A program made the position numbers and the translations under genes. DNA of 64,000 nt from Streptomyces zingiberis (GTDB taxonomy: Bacteria; Actinomycetota; Actinomycetes; Streptomycetales; Streptomycetaceae), in the NCBI RefSeq assembly GCF_012034935.1, contig NZ_JAATEN010000001.1, positions 310,001 through 374,000 on the forward strand. The letters are read 5' to 3'. This document shows, in pieces, positions 31,930-39,907 of the stretch. Under the pieces are notes generated by a model. That model saw nothing but the letters and a program-made list of their open reading frames with translations, was not told the DNA's origin and searched no databases. Each line of letters opens with the position of its first letter. Position 1 is the first letter of the stretch.

Positions 31930-32037
31930 CCGCACGGTGCCCACCCTCCGGTCCGGAGCGCGCCGGGGTCCCCTGCCGGGACGGAACCGGCGGCCGTGGC
32001 CGCCGGGGCGCGCTCGCTCCGCTCGCTCATTGTCGTA

Positions 32038-32556
32038 CTACTTCCGCAGCTCGATGACGGTCTTGCCGATGCGGATCGGGGCGCCCGGCGGGATCGGCGT
32101 CGGCGTGGTGAGGCGGTTCCGGTCGAGGTACGTGCCGTTGGTGGAGCCGAGGTCCTCGACGATCCACCGGCCGTCCCGGTCCGGGTAGATCCTGGCGTGC
32201 CGGCTGGAGGCGTAGTCGTCGTCCAGCACGATCGTGGAGTCGTGGGCCCGGCCGAGGGTGATGGTCTGCCCCTGGAGGGCGACGGTCGTGCCCGTGAGGG
32301 TGCCCTCGGTGACCACCAGCTTGGTGGGCGCGCCGCGCCGCTGACGGCCTCCGCCGCGGCCCCCGCTCTGCTGGCGCGGCGGCTGCGGCCGCGCCGCCTG
32401 GGCCGTCCGGCCGGAGTCGGCGCCGCGGCGGGCCGCGCGCTGGGTCACGCGGGTGCCGAACAGGTCGCTGCGGATGACCTGCACGGCCACGATGACGAAC
32501 AGCCACAGTACGGCGAGAAAACCCAACCGCATGACCGTCAGGGTCAGCTCTGACAT
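32038..32556 (-). CDS. fhaB: FHA-domain membrane protein FhaB
   Basis: A 172-residue protein with one N-terminal span (about 8-28, VMRLGFLAVLWLFVIVAVQVI), a basic Gly/Arg linker and a C-terminal FHA domain (about 90-168). FHA landmarks are ITLGRAHDSTIVL, SSRHARIY and the phosphothreonine-pocket motif DLGSTNGTYLD. It reads phosphothreonine marks laid down by PknB-family kinases and, in mycobacteria, links them to division and wall synthesis. ATG at 32556 follows the fhaA stop by 10 bases. It is part of the operon with the phosphatase, SEDS enzyme, PBP and kinase. Confidence 0.95.
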   Translation of the reverse strand: MSELTLTVMRLGFLAVLWLFVIVAVQVIRSDLFGTRVTQRAARRGADSGRTAQAARPQPPRQQSGGRGGGRQRRGAPTKLVVTEGTLTGTTVALQGQTITLGRAHDSTIVLDDDYASSRHARIYPDRDGRWIVEDLGSTNGTYLDRNRLTTPTPIPPGAPIRIGKTVIELRK

Positions 32557-32566
32557 TGCCCCCGCT

Positions 32567-33379
32567 TCACCCTTCGGCTTGCCGGTAAACGATGGTCGTA
32601 CTGCCCACGACGATGCGTGAGCCGTCGCGGAGCGTAGCGCGGGTGGTGTGCTGCCCGTCCACCACGATGCCGTTGGTCGACCCCAGATCCTGGACGACCG
32701 TGGGCGTTCCCGTACGGATCTCGCAGTGCTTCCGGGAGACCCCCGGGTCGTCGATGCGGACGTCCGTCTCGGTGGAACGGCCGAGCACCAGTGTGGGGCG
32801 CGTCAGCTGGTGACGGGTGCCGTTGATCTCGATCCAGCTGCGGGACTGGGCGCCGGGCAGCGGCGCGCCGGCGGCGGGGCGGGGCGCCTGCCCCGGGCCG
32901 GGCGGCGGCGAGGTCGGCATGGGGGGCGGGCCGCCGGGCTGGGCGGGGTAACCGCCGGGATGCGGCGCCGCGGCGGGCCGGCCACCGGGCCTGACCTGCG
33001 ACTCGCTGGAGGCGAGGGTGCGGCTGCGGACCCGGTACAGCCCCGTGTCCAGGTCCTCCGCCTTCTCCAGGTGGACCCGGACGGGGCCCATGAAGGTGTA
33101 GCGCTGCTGCTTGGCGTAGTCCTGCACCATGCCGGAGAGCTCGTCGCCCAGCTGGCCCGAGTACGGGCTGAGGCGGTCGAAGTCCGGGGTGCTCAGCTCG
33201 ACGATGAAGTCGTTGGGGACGACCGTCCGCTCGCGGTTCCAGATGGTCGCGTTGTTGTCGCACTCGCGCTGGAGCGCGCCGGCGATCTCGACCGGCTGCA
33301 CCTCGGACTTGAACACCTTGGCGAAGGTGCCGTTCACGAGACCCTCGAGACGCTGCTCGAAGCGCTTCAGTACTCCCAC
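32567..33379 (-). CDS. fhaA: FHA-domain protein FhaA (DUF3662-FHA)
   Basis: A 270-residue cytoplasmic adaptor. The N-terminal DUF3662 domain (1-120, with GVLKRFEQRLEGLVNGTFAK and the conserved NRERTVVPNDFIVEL) is followed by a Pro/Gly-rich linker (about 130-175) and a C-terminal FHA domain with LVLGRSTETDVRIDD, SRKHCEI and DLGSTNGIVVDG. FhaA proteins bind phosphorylated partners of PknB, including the lipid II flippase MviN in mycobacteria. GTG at 33379 follows GAAGGAGG, a strong ribosome site. It is the first gene of the minus-strand operon, whose promoter should lie at about 33385-33500. Confidence 0.95.
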   Translation of the reverse strand: MGVLKRFEQRLEGLVNGTFAKVFKSEVQPVEIAGALQRECDNNATIWNRERTVVPNDFIVELSTPDFDRLSPYSGQLGDELSGMVQDYAKQQRYTFMGPVRVHLEKAEDLDTGLYRVRSRTLASSESQVRPGGRPAAAPHPGGYPAQPGGPPPMPTSPPPGPGQAPRPAAGAPLPGAQSRSWIEINGTRHQLTRPTLVLGRSTETDVRIDDPGVSRKHCEIRTGTPTVVQDLGSTNGIVVDGQHTTRATLRDGSRIVVGSTTIVYRQAEG

Positions 33380-33999
33380 CGGGCACCTCCTTCCCTGAAC
33401 CGTGTCCCACTCCGTGGGTGATACCGCCGGTACCGCCGACGCCGCTGGTACTGCCTACTGATCGTATCCACGAGCCGCAAACGCGACTGGTTCCCCATCC
33501 CGCCCCTGCCCGTCGAGTGTCGCCGCTCACAGGATCGTAGAGGCGCGCTCCCACCAGTGTCCCGCAACCTGCGGGGTGCCAGGGCCCCCGGGGCGGAGAA
33601 TCCCGGTCCCGGCTGGTGCGGCGCACCGGGGCGGGCCGGGTGCGGGACGGGACGGATGTGACCAGAGGGGACGGACGGGGCGGACCGCCGCGCCCGCCGG
33701 TGACCGGGTGGCGGTCCCGGCCCGGGCGGGCGGGTCCCCGGGAGGCGGGCAGGAGCGGCGCGGGAGCCGGGAGCCGGGAGATGAGAGCCGGGATCCGGGG
33801 AAGAAACGGGGCGGGAGAGGGGCGGGAAGGGCCCGGTGCCGCCCCGCCGGGACGGCGCGCGCGGTACCCGGGGGCGCCGGGAACGCCGGTGAACCGACCC
33901 TGTCCGGCGTGCTAATCTTCTGGATGTCGGAAGGCGCTCACGCCACACCGGCCCCGAGCGGGCCGGGGGATGTGGGAAGATTGTTTCGGCAACACCCAT
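33380..33999. promoter_or_regulatory. Divergent gap between fhaA and tRNA-Leu
   Basis: 620 bases without a gene. The left part (33420-33470) has repeated GCCG-GTAC-type motifs and should contain the fhaA promoter. From about 33725 to 33835 the plus strand is strongly purine-rich, with repeated CGGGAG and CGGGAT words. A -10-like TAATCT at 33913-33918 may drive tRNA-Leu. Confidence 0.4.
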
Positions 34000-34083
34000 G
34001 CGCGGGTGGCGGAATAGGCAGACGCGCTGGATTCAGGTTCCAGTGCCCGAAAGGGCGTGGGGGTTCAACTCCCCCCTCGCGCA
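34000..34083 (+). tRNA. tRNA-Leu (anticodon CAG)
   Basis: 84-nt class II tRNA with a long variable arm. Acceptor GCGCGGG/CTCGCGC (one G-T pair), anticodon stem CTGGA/TCCAG, loop TTCAGGT with CAG at 34034-34036, variable arm TGCCCGAAAGGGCG, T arm GGGGGTTCAACTCCCCC, discriminator A. It reads CTG, the dominant leucine codon here. Confidence 0.98.
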
Positions 34084-34100
34084 CAGAGAGAAACCGAAGG

Positions 34101-34143
34101 AACGGGTCTCTGCCGGTGACGGACGTCACCGCAGGGGCCCGTT
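34101..34143 (+). terminator. Hairpin after tRNA-Leu
   Basis: Long imperfect stem: AACGGG...CCCGTT outer arms with CTGCCGGTGACG pairing CGTCACCGCAG inside, followed by TCTC. Confidence 0.6.
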
Positions 34144-34419
34144 TCTCGTTGCCGCGCCTCCGCGACTGCCCGTGGGGCGACGCGGCCCCTGCCCCCGGAC
34201 CCGGGAAGCCTCCACCGCTTGAACCGCGCCCCCTGAACCCCATCGCCCCACCGCCCGACCCCACCGCCCGACCCCACCGCCCCGGCGGCGCCGGTCCGGC
34301 GGCGCCGGTCCGCGGCCTGACGGGACGCGCGGGCCGTGCGGAACCGGCCGGGGCTCCGTGGGGCGGGGTGGGCCGTCCGCCCCGGTCCGCCGGGGGCGCC
34401 GGCCACGGCAGGTGAGCTG
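34144..34419. other. GC-rich spacer before the ABC exporter operon
   Basis: No gene. Around 34230-34290 a phrase CCCACCGCCCGACC is repeated twice, followed by GGCGGCGCCGGTCC repeats. Nothing else seen. Confidence 0.35.
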
Positions 34420-34449
34420 CCCGGAGTGGTACCGCGGTACCACTCCGGG
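34420..34449. promoter_or_regulatory. 30-bp perfect palindrome upstream of the ABC transporter
   Basis: CCCGGAGTGGTACCG followed directly by its reverse complement CGGTACCACTCCGGG, 121 bases before the ABC ATPase start. A -10-like TAGCGT at 34496-34501 lies 47 bases downstream. The symmetry and position suggest an operator for a dimeric regulator, possibly the adjacent NarL-type response regulator. A cruciform or transcript hairpin is the alternative. Confidence 0.6.
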
Positions 34450-34570
34450 GCTGAGGATTCGCCTCCGGTCCCACGGATCCGGCCCGCCGCGCTCCTAGCG
34501 TCGAGGACAGCCACCGCGGCGGTTCCGCGGCACGGCCCGCGTCCGACGCAGGAAAGGTCCCAGGTCCACC

Positions 34571-35500
34571 ATGATCGAAGTACGTGAGCTGACCAAGCGT
34601 TACGGCGACAAGACGGTCGTCGACCATCTGAGCTTCACGGCCGAGCCGGGAGAGGTGACCGGTTTCCTCGGCCCCAACGGAGCCGGCAAGTCCACGACGA
34701 TGCGCATGATCGTCGGCCTGGACGCCCCGACCGGGGGCTCGGCGACCGTGGGCGGCAAGGCGTACGCCGAGCACGCCGCGCCGCTCCAGGAGATCGGCAC
34801 CCTGCTGGAGGCCAAGTCCGTCCACCCCGGGCGCAGCGCGCGTGGGCACCTGATGGCGCTCGCGCACACGCACGGCATTCCGCGCCGCAGGGTGGACGAG
34901 GTCATCGAACTGGCCGGGCTGACGAGCGTGGCCGGCCGGCGCGTCGGTGCCTTCTCCCTCGGCATGGGCCAGCGACTCGGTATCGCCGCCGCCCTCCTCG
35001 GCGACCCCGCGATCGTCATGCTCGACGAACCGGTCAACGGCCTCGACCCCGAGGGCGTGCTCTGGGTCCGCACTCTGCTGCGCGAGCTGGCCGACGACGG
35101 GCGGGCCGTGATGCTGTCCTCGCACCTGATGAGCGAGACCGCGATGATCGCCGATCATCTGGTGATCATCGGGCGGGGGCGGCTGCTCGCCGACACGACC
35201 GTGGACGACTTCACCCGCGAGGCGGGCGGGGGAGGCGTGAAGGTGCGCACCCCGGACGTCCTGCGGCTGCGTTCGCTGCTGTCCGGGCCGGATGTCTCGA
35301 TCACCTCCTCCTCCCCCGGGGAACTGCTGGTCACCGGGCGTGAAGCGCGGGAGATCGGGACGATCGCCGCGGAACACGGGGTGGTGCTCCACGAGCTCAC
35401 CCCCCAGGCCGTCTCGCTGGAGGCCGCCTTCATGGACCTCACCCGTGATGCCGTCGAGTACCGGAGTGCTCCGGCCGGCACCGAGCGAAAGGCCGCCTGA
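34571..35500 (+). CDS. ABC transporter ATP-binding protein (exporter type)
   Basis: A 309-residue ATPase. Walker A GPNGAGKST (34-42), signature SLGMGQRLGIA at about 135, Walker B IVMLDEPVNGLDPEG at about 155, and an H-loop in LSSHLMSE. The C-terminal 90 residues are the extra domain seen in the CcmA/DrrA-like multidrug export group. ATG 34571 follows GGAAAGG. Its stop overlaps the permease start as TGATG. With the permease and the downstream histidine kinase and response regulator it forms a four-gene unit typical of antibiotic or cell-envelope stress exporters. The substrate cannot be read from the sequence. Confidence 0.92.
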   Translation: MIEVRELTKRYGDKTVVDHLSFTAEPGEVTGFLGPNGAGKSTTMRMIVGLDAPTGGSATVGGKAYAEHAAPLQEIGTLLEAKSVHPGRSARGHLMALAHTHGIPRRRVDEVIELAGLTSVAGRRVGAFSLGMGQRLGIAAALLGDPAIVMLDEPVNGLDPEGVLWVRTLLRELADDGRAVMLSSHLMSETAMIADHLVIIGRGRLLADTTVDDFTREAGGGGVKVRTPDVLRLRSLLSGPDVSITSSSPGELLVTGREAREIGTIAAEHGVVLHELTPQAVSLEAAFMDLTRDAVEYRSAPAGTERKAA

Positions 35501-36354
35501 TGACCGTCACCGACCTCACCCCGGACCGCGCACCCGGCCGCGCTCCCGAAGGCGCGGGCACCGCGCGGCTGAAGGTCACCGGCGCTCGCGTGCTGCGCTC
35601 GGAGTGGGCCAAGTTCTGGTCGCTGCGCTCCAGCTGGATCACCCTGGGCGTCGCCGTGTTCCTGCTGATCCTCTTCGGAACGGTCGCCGGCTACACCTAC
35701 AGCCCCGACGCCGATCCCATGGGCCCGCCCCGCCCCGGAGGTGCCGGCGCCGACGCGGTGAGTCTCGCCCTGACCGGCGTGACCTTCGCGTCCCTGGCCG
35801 TGGGGGTGCTCGGGGTGCTGCTGTCCGCGGGCGAGTACAGCACCGGCATGATCCGTTCCACCCTCGCCGCCGTGCCACGCCGGCTGCCCGTGCTGTGGTC
35901 CAAGGCCGTGGTGATCGGGCCCGTCGTCCTCCTCCTCGCCACCGCCGGCGCGCTGGCCGCGTTCCAGCTGGGAGCCCCCGGTCTGGACGGCGAGAAGATC
36001 GCGCTCTCCCTGGGGGACGACGGCGTGCTGCGCAGCCTGGCCGGCGCCGGGGTCTACCTCGCCCTGGTGGCCGTCTTCGGCGTGGCGCTGGGCGTGCTGC
36101 TCCGCTCCTCCGCCGGGGCCATCGCGGTCCTGGTGGGCATCCTGCTCGTGCTGCCCGGGCTGGCCTCGCTGCTCCCCGACTCCTGGTACGAGACGCTCAG
36201 CCCCTACTTCCCCGGCAACGCGGGCTCGTCGCTCTACGCCCTTCAGGAGTCCTCGGGCGCCCTCTCGCCGGGGGCGGGGCTCGCCGTCTTCGCCGGATGG
36301 GTGGCGGTCACCCTCGCCGGCGCGGCGTTCCGGCTGCGCGGAACCGACGTCTGA
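35500..36354 (+). CDS. ABC-2 type transporter permease
   Basis: A 284-residue membrane subunit with about six spans (for example around 45-65, 95-120, 138-160, 190-205, 208-228 and 262-280). It starts at ATG 35500, overlapping the ATPase stop by one base. The first span is preceded by RSEWAKFWSLRSSW, the amphipathic entry helix typical of ABC-2 permeases. A Pro/Gly-rich loop of about 15 residues follows the first span. It is the partner of the upstream ATPase. Only one permease is present, so it probably acts as a homodimer. Confidence 0.9.
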   Translation: MTVTDLTPDRAPGRAPEGAGTARLKVTGARVLRSEWAKFWSLRSSWITLGVAVFLLILFGTVAGYTYSPDADPMGPPRPGGAGADAVSLALTGVTFASLAVGVLGVLLSAGEYSTGMIRSTLAAVPRRLPVLWSKAVVIGPVVLLLATAGALAAFQLGAPGLDGEKIALSLGDDGVLRSLAGAGVYLALVAVFGVALGVLLRSSAGAIAVLVGILLVLPGLASLLPDSWYETLSPYFPGNAGSSLYALQESSGALSPGAGLAVFAGWVAVTLAGAAFRLRGTDV

Positions 36355-36379
36355 CCACGGCGTGAGGATAATGGTGCCC

Positions 36380-37717
36380 ATGAGCGCGGAACGGGCGGCG
36401 GCCGCCGCGGGCGCCGCCCGGGAGGCGGCGTCCCCGCCTCCCGGGTCCGACACCGACTGGGCGCCCCTCCTCGGGCACGTGTGGCGTGGCAGGCAGGACC
36501 GGCAGCGCCTGGACCGCCGGCACCCGTGGCTGCTCGACACCGCGGTGGTCCTGGTCGTCGTCCTGTTCAGCCTGCCCGACCTGCTCTCCGGCAGCAGCCG
36601 CGGCCCCTTCGGGGAATCGGTCCACCGGGGTCAACTGCCGCCGGGCGCGCTGTACCTCTTCACCGCCGCCCTCGTCGTGCCGCTGTGGTGGCGGAGGAGG
36701 GCCCCGGTCCTCACCTTCGCCGTGATCGCTTCGGTGTCCCTCGTCCAGTGGACGCTCGGGGTGTGGTCGCCGGCCGGCATCAGCACGCTCGTCGCCCTGT
36801 GCTCGCTGGCCCTCCACGGGTCGCTGCGCGCGCTGGGCTGGGCCGCCGCCGTGACGGTCGCCGAGACGGCGGTGGCGGCCCTCGTCCTGGTGGAGGTGGA
36901 GCACCCGCTGCGCGGCCTCTTCTTCCTGCTGGGCACGGTGACCGCGGCCACGGCCGTCGGCCTGACGCTGCGGATCCGCCGGATGTATCTGGCCGCGCTG
37001 GAGGACCGTGCCAGGCGCCTGGAGGTCGAACGCGACCAGCGGGTCCGGCTCACCACCGCCGCCGAGCGCTCCCGGGTCGCCCGCGAGATGCACGACATCG
37101 TCGGCCACAATCTCTCGGTCATGGTCAGCGTCGCCGACGGGGCCGCCACCCTCGCCGCCCACCGGAACGAGCGGTCCGCCGAGGCCCTGCGCCTCCTCGG
37201 CGACACCGGACGCCAGGCCATGAGCGAACTGCGCCGCGTCCTGGGCGTCCTGCGGGACGGCCCGGAGGACGGCGGCCCGCTCGGCCCGCAGCCCGGCGTC
37301 CGGGACCTCGACCCCCTGCTGGACCGGGTCCGCGCGGCCGGGGTTCCGGTGACGTACCGGACCGTCGGCGACCCCGGTGCGCTGGGCGACGGCCTGCAAC
37401 TCACCGTGTACCGCATCGTCCAGGAAGCGCTCACCAACACCCTCAATCACGCCGGGACAGGCACGTCCGCGGAGGTGAGCCTCACGGTCGAGGCGGACGA
37501 GGTGCGGATCCGGGTCGCCGACACCGGCGCCCGGCCGTCGGCGCTCCCGCGGAAGGCGCCCGCGGCGGGGCACGACGACTCCGGACACGGCCTGGTCGGC
37601 ATCCGCCAGCGGGCCGCGATGTACGGCGGGACCGTCGTCATCGGACCGCGCGGCACCGGCCGGGGCTGGCTCGTGGACGTCGTGCTCCACGTACCACCGG
37701 GAGAGAGAGCGCCATGA
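36380..37717 (+). CDS. NarL-family sensor histidine kinase
   Basis: A 445-residue sensor. Four or five spans lie in the N-terminal half (about 50-190). The HisKA_3 dimerisation motif REMHDIVGHNLSVMV carries the phospho-acceptor His238. The HATPase domain follows with IVQEALTNTLNHAG and HGLVGIRQRAAMYGG. There is no large outside sensor domain, so the signal is probably sensed within the membrane. In-frame alternatives at 36362, 36371 and 36374 exist; ATG 36380 gives the cleanest start. It overlaps the response regulator by 4 bases. It probably regulates the upstream exporter. Confidence 0.9.
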   Translation: MSAERAAAAAGAAREAASPPPGSDTDWAPLLGHVWRGRQDRQRLDRRHPWLLDTAVVLVVVLFSLPDLLSGSSRGPFGESVHRGQLPPGALYLFTAALVVPLWWRRRAPVLTFAVIASVSLVQWTLGVWSPAGISTLVALCSLALHGSLRALGWAAAVTVAETAVAALVLVEVEHPLRGLFFLLGTVTAATAVGLTLRIRRMYLAALEDRARRLEVERDQRVRLTTAAERSRVAREMHDIVGHNLSVMVSVADGAATLAAHRNERSAEALRLLGDTGRQAMSELRRVLGVLRDGPEDGGPLGPQPGVRDLDPLLDRVRAAGVPVTYRTVGDPGALGDGLQLTVYRIVQEALTNTLNHAGTGTSAEVSLTVEADEVRIRVADTGARPSALPRKAPAAGHDDSGHGLVGIRQRAAMYGGTVVIGPRGTGRGWLVDVVLHVPPGERAP

Positions 37718-38382
37718 CCACCGTCCTCGTCGTCGACGACCAGCCCCTCCAGCGCATGGGTGTCCGCATGCTCCTGGAAGGCACGCCGGGCCTGGATCTG
37801 GCCGGCGAGGCCGCACACGGGGGCGAGGCCGTCCGCATGGCCGCCGAACTCCGCCCCGATGTCGTCGTCATGGACGTCCGCATGCCCGGGATGGACGGCA
37901 TCGAGGCCACCCGCCGCATCGTCGCGTCCGGCGGCCGCACCCGCGTCCTCATCGTGACCACGTTCGACCTGGACGAGTACGCCTACGCGGGCCTCCGGGC
38001 GGGCGCCAGCGGCTTCCTGCTCAAGGACGCCCACCCCGAGGAACTCGTCGCCGGCATCCGCGCGGTGGCGACCGGGGACGCCGTCGTGGCCCCCCGGCTG
38101 ACCCGCCGCCTGCTGGACGCCTACGCCCACCGGGTCCTCGCACCCTCCGGCGGCCCCGCCCCGCAGGACCCCCGGCTCCAGGCCCTCAGCGACCGTGAGC
38201 GCGAGGTCCTGGTCGCCATCGGCCGGGGCTGGACCAATACGGAGATCGCGGAACGGCTCGTGCTCAGCGAGTCCACCGTGAAGAAGCACGTCGGGCGGGT
38301 TCTCGCCAAGATCGGGGCGCGCGACCGCATCCAGGCGGTGATCACGGCGTACGACGCGGGGCTGGTCAGGGCCAAGGACTGA
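37714..38382 (+). CDS. NarL-family response regulator
   Basis: A 222-residue DNA-binding regulator. The receiver domain (1-120) has acidic pocket Asp8/Asp9 in VVDDQ, phospho-acceptor Asp54 in VVMDVRMPGMDG, and the switch Lys in GFLLKDA. The C-terminal LuxR-type HTH (about 155-215) reads LSDREREVLVAIGRGWTN and VLSESTVKKHVGRVLAKIG. ATG at 37714 overlaps the kinase stop as ATGA. The likely binding site is the 30-bp palindrome at 34420-34449, as NarL-type regulators bind as dimers; that link is inference. Confidence 0.93.
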   Translation: MTTVLVVDDQPLQRMGVRMLLEGTPGLDLAGEAAHGGEAVRMAAELRPDVVVMDVRMPGMDGIEATRRIVASGGRTRVLIVTTFDLDEYAYAGLRAGASGFLLKDAHPEELVAGIRAVATGDAVVAPRLTRRLLDAYAHRVLAPSGGPAPQDPRLQALSDREREVLVAIGRGWTNTEIAERLVLSESTVKKHVGRVLAKIGARDRIQAVITAYDAGLVRAKD

Positions 38383-38569
38383 GGTGCCGGGACCGTCCCG
38401 GTGCACGTGGAAAGCCGGCCGGAGTGGGAGCGCGCGGGTGGGGGGCGGGTGCCGGGCACGCACGGGGGCGGTGGAGCGGTGGAGTGGTGGCGCCGGCTGT
38501 CCGTCGTGGGGTCCTGCCTGGTGGGGCGGCTGGGGTGGACGGGGGTCGGAGGCGTGGCGCCGTAGCTCG

Positions 38570-38582
38570 TAGTCTGGTGCGG
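38570..38582 (+). promoter_or_regulatory. Candidate leaderless promoter of the J-domain gene
   Basis: TAGTCT at 38570-38575 is a good -10 and ends 6 bases before the GTG start at 38582. Transcription would begin at or next to the start codon, and no ribosome site is present. No clear -35. Confidence 0.45.
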
Positions 38583-39451
38583 TGACGAATCCGGATGCCA
38601 CGCAGACCGAGCCGACCGAGCCCCCGCCCGGGCCAGACGCCTCCGGGCGGGACGAGCCGGGCCGGGAAGAGACCGAGCCGGTGGCCACCGAGCGTCTGGA
38701 GCGCGCGGTGCTCGCGGCCGAGCAGGCACTCATCGAGTTCGAGATCGCGGTGGAGACCTTCCGGGTCGAGGTGGAGAACTTCTCCCGGCTGCACCACCAG
38801 CGGCTCGGCCCCATGTACTCCCGCCTGGACGAGCTGGACGCGCTGATCGCGGAGGCCGTCGCCGCGCGGACGGGGAAACCGGAGGACGTCCGGCGGGCCG
38901 GGGAACTGCGCGGGCTGGTGCAGCCGATGCCCGGTGTGGAGGAGCTCTTCCAGGGCTGGATCGACTCGGACGGCATCCCCCAGGAGGCCGACGCCATGCT
39001 CAACGAGAAGCCGGTCCGCCCGCCGTCCCGCGTCCGTCCCGGTGAGGAGGCCCGCCGGATCTACCGCGAACTGGTCCGCAAGGCCCATCCGGACCTGGCC
39101 CGGGAGGACGACGAGCGGCGGCGCCGGGACGACTTCCTCGTCCGCGTCAACGCCGCGTACACCCTCGGCGACGAGCAGGCCCTGCGGAAGCTGGCCGGGG
39201 AGTGGGAGGAGGGGCCGTCCCCGCAGGAGCGCGGACCCGATCGCAGCGAGGAGCTCTACGCCCGCCTGGAGTGGCTGGCCCGGCGGAAGGAACTGCTGGC
39301 CGCCGTCGCCGCCGAGCTGGAGTCGAGCGCCATCGGGCAGATGCTGAAGATGGCGCCGGAGGACCCGGACACCCTGCTGGACGAGATCGCCGAGCAGTTG
39401 CTGGCCCAGGTCTCCGAGCGCGAGGCAACTCTCCAGGAACTGTCCGCGTAG
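38582..39451 (+). CDS. J-domain-like protein
   Basis: A 289-residue cytoplasmic protein, mostly helical. Residues 1-35 are disordered and acidic. A helical coiled-coil-like segment spans about 38-95 (RLERAVLAAEQALIEFEIAVE and onward). At about 155-200 a J-domain-like stretch carries IYRELVRKAHPDLA, with the HPD tripeptide needed to stimulate DnaK, followed by DDFLVRVNAAYTLGD. The C-terminal third is helical again. It lacks the Gly/Phe and zinc regions of DnaJ, so it would be a type III J protein. Client unknown. It seems to be monocistronic and possibly leaderless. Confidence 0.75.
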   Translation: MTNPDATQTEPTEPPPGPDASGRDEPGREETEPVATERLERAVLAAEQALIEFEIAVETFRVEVENFSRLHHQRLGPMYSRLDELDALIAEAVAARTGKPEDVRRAGELRGLVQPMPGVEELFQGWIDSDGIPQEADAMLNEKPVRPPSRVRPGEEARRIYRELVRKAHPDLAREDDERRRRDDFLVRVNAAYTLGDEQALRKLAGEWEEGPSPQERGPDRSEELYARLEWLARRKELLAAVAAELESSAIGQMLKMAPEDPDTLLDEIAEQLLAQVSEREATLQELSA

Positions 39452-39552
39452 CGTTCCGCGCCGGGTGTCCGGTGGCTGTTTCCCGCCGGTCTCCGCTCGT
39501 GTCCCGGGCGGGAGGCCCGTCCGTCATCACTTTCACCGAGGAGCTGAACTCC

Positions 39553-39894
39553 ATGCATTTCGCCCAGGTGCCCGCGGTCGAGGTCACGGCCGTCCCGCAG
39601 GACGGCTTCCTGCTGGATGTCCGGGAGGACGCCGAATGGGCCGCCGGACACGCCGAGGGTGCGCTGCACATCCCGATGGGGCAGATCCCGGCCCGTCTCG
39701 ACGAGGTGCGGCAGGCGGCCGGCACCGAGCGGGTCCATGTGGTCTGCCGGGTGGGCGGCCGCTCGGCCCAGGTGACGCAGTACCTCGCCGCTCAGGGCCT
39801 CGACGCGGTCAACGTGGACGGCGGGATGCTCGCCTGGGAGGCGGCGGGCCGCCCCCTCGTCGGCGACGGCGGCGGGACGGCGCAGGTCATCTGA
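39553..39894 (+). CDS. Rhodanese-like sulfurtransferase domain protein
   Basis: A 113-residue single-domain rhodanese. ATG 39553 was chosen because GAGGAG lies at 39538-39543; the frame is open far upstream. Landmarks are FLLDVREDAEWAAGHAEGALHIP, the active-site loop VCRVGGRSAQ with its catalytic Cys, and VDGGMLAWEAAGRPLV. Such proteins move sulfane sulfur or detoxify cyanide; the physiological partner is not evident. It converges on paaE with only 13 bases between the stops. Confidence 0.92.
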   Translation: MHFAQVPAVEVTAVPQDGFLLDVREDAEWAAGHAEGALHIPMGQIPARLDEVRQAAGTERVHVVCRVGGRSAQVTQYLAAQGLDAVNVDGGMLAWEAAGRPLVGDGGGTAQVI

Positions 39895-39907
39895 GCCTGC
39901 GGCGGGG

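Noticed and set aside
36481..37713. Long upstream extension of the response regulator frame through the kinase gene
   Set aside because: The first part is an out-of-frame shadow of the kinase; ATG 37714 gives the exact receiver-domain start.
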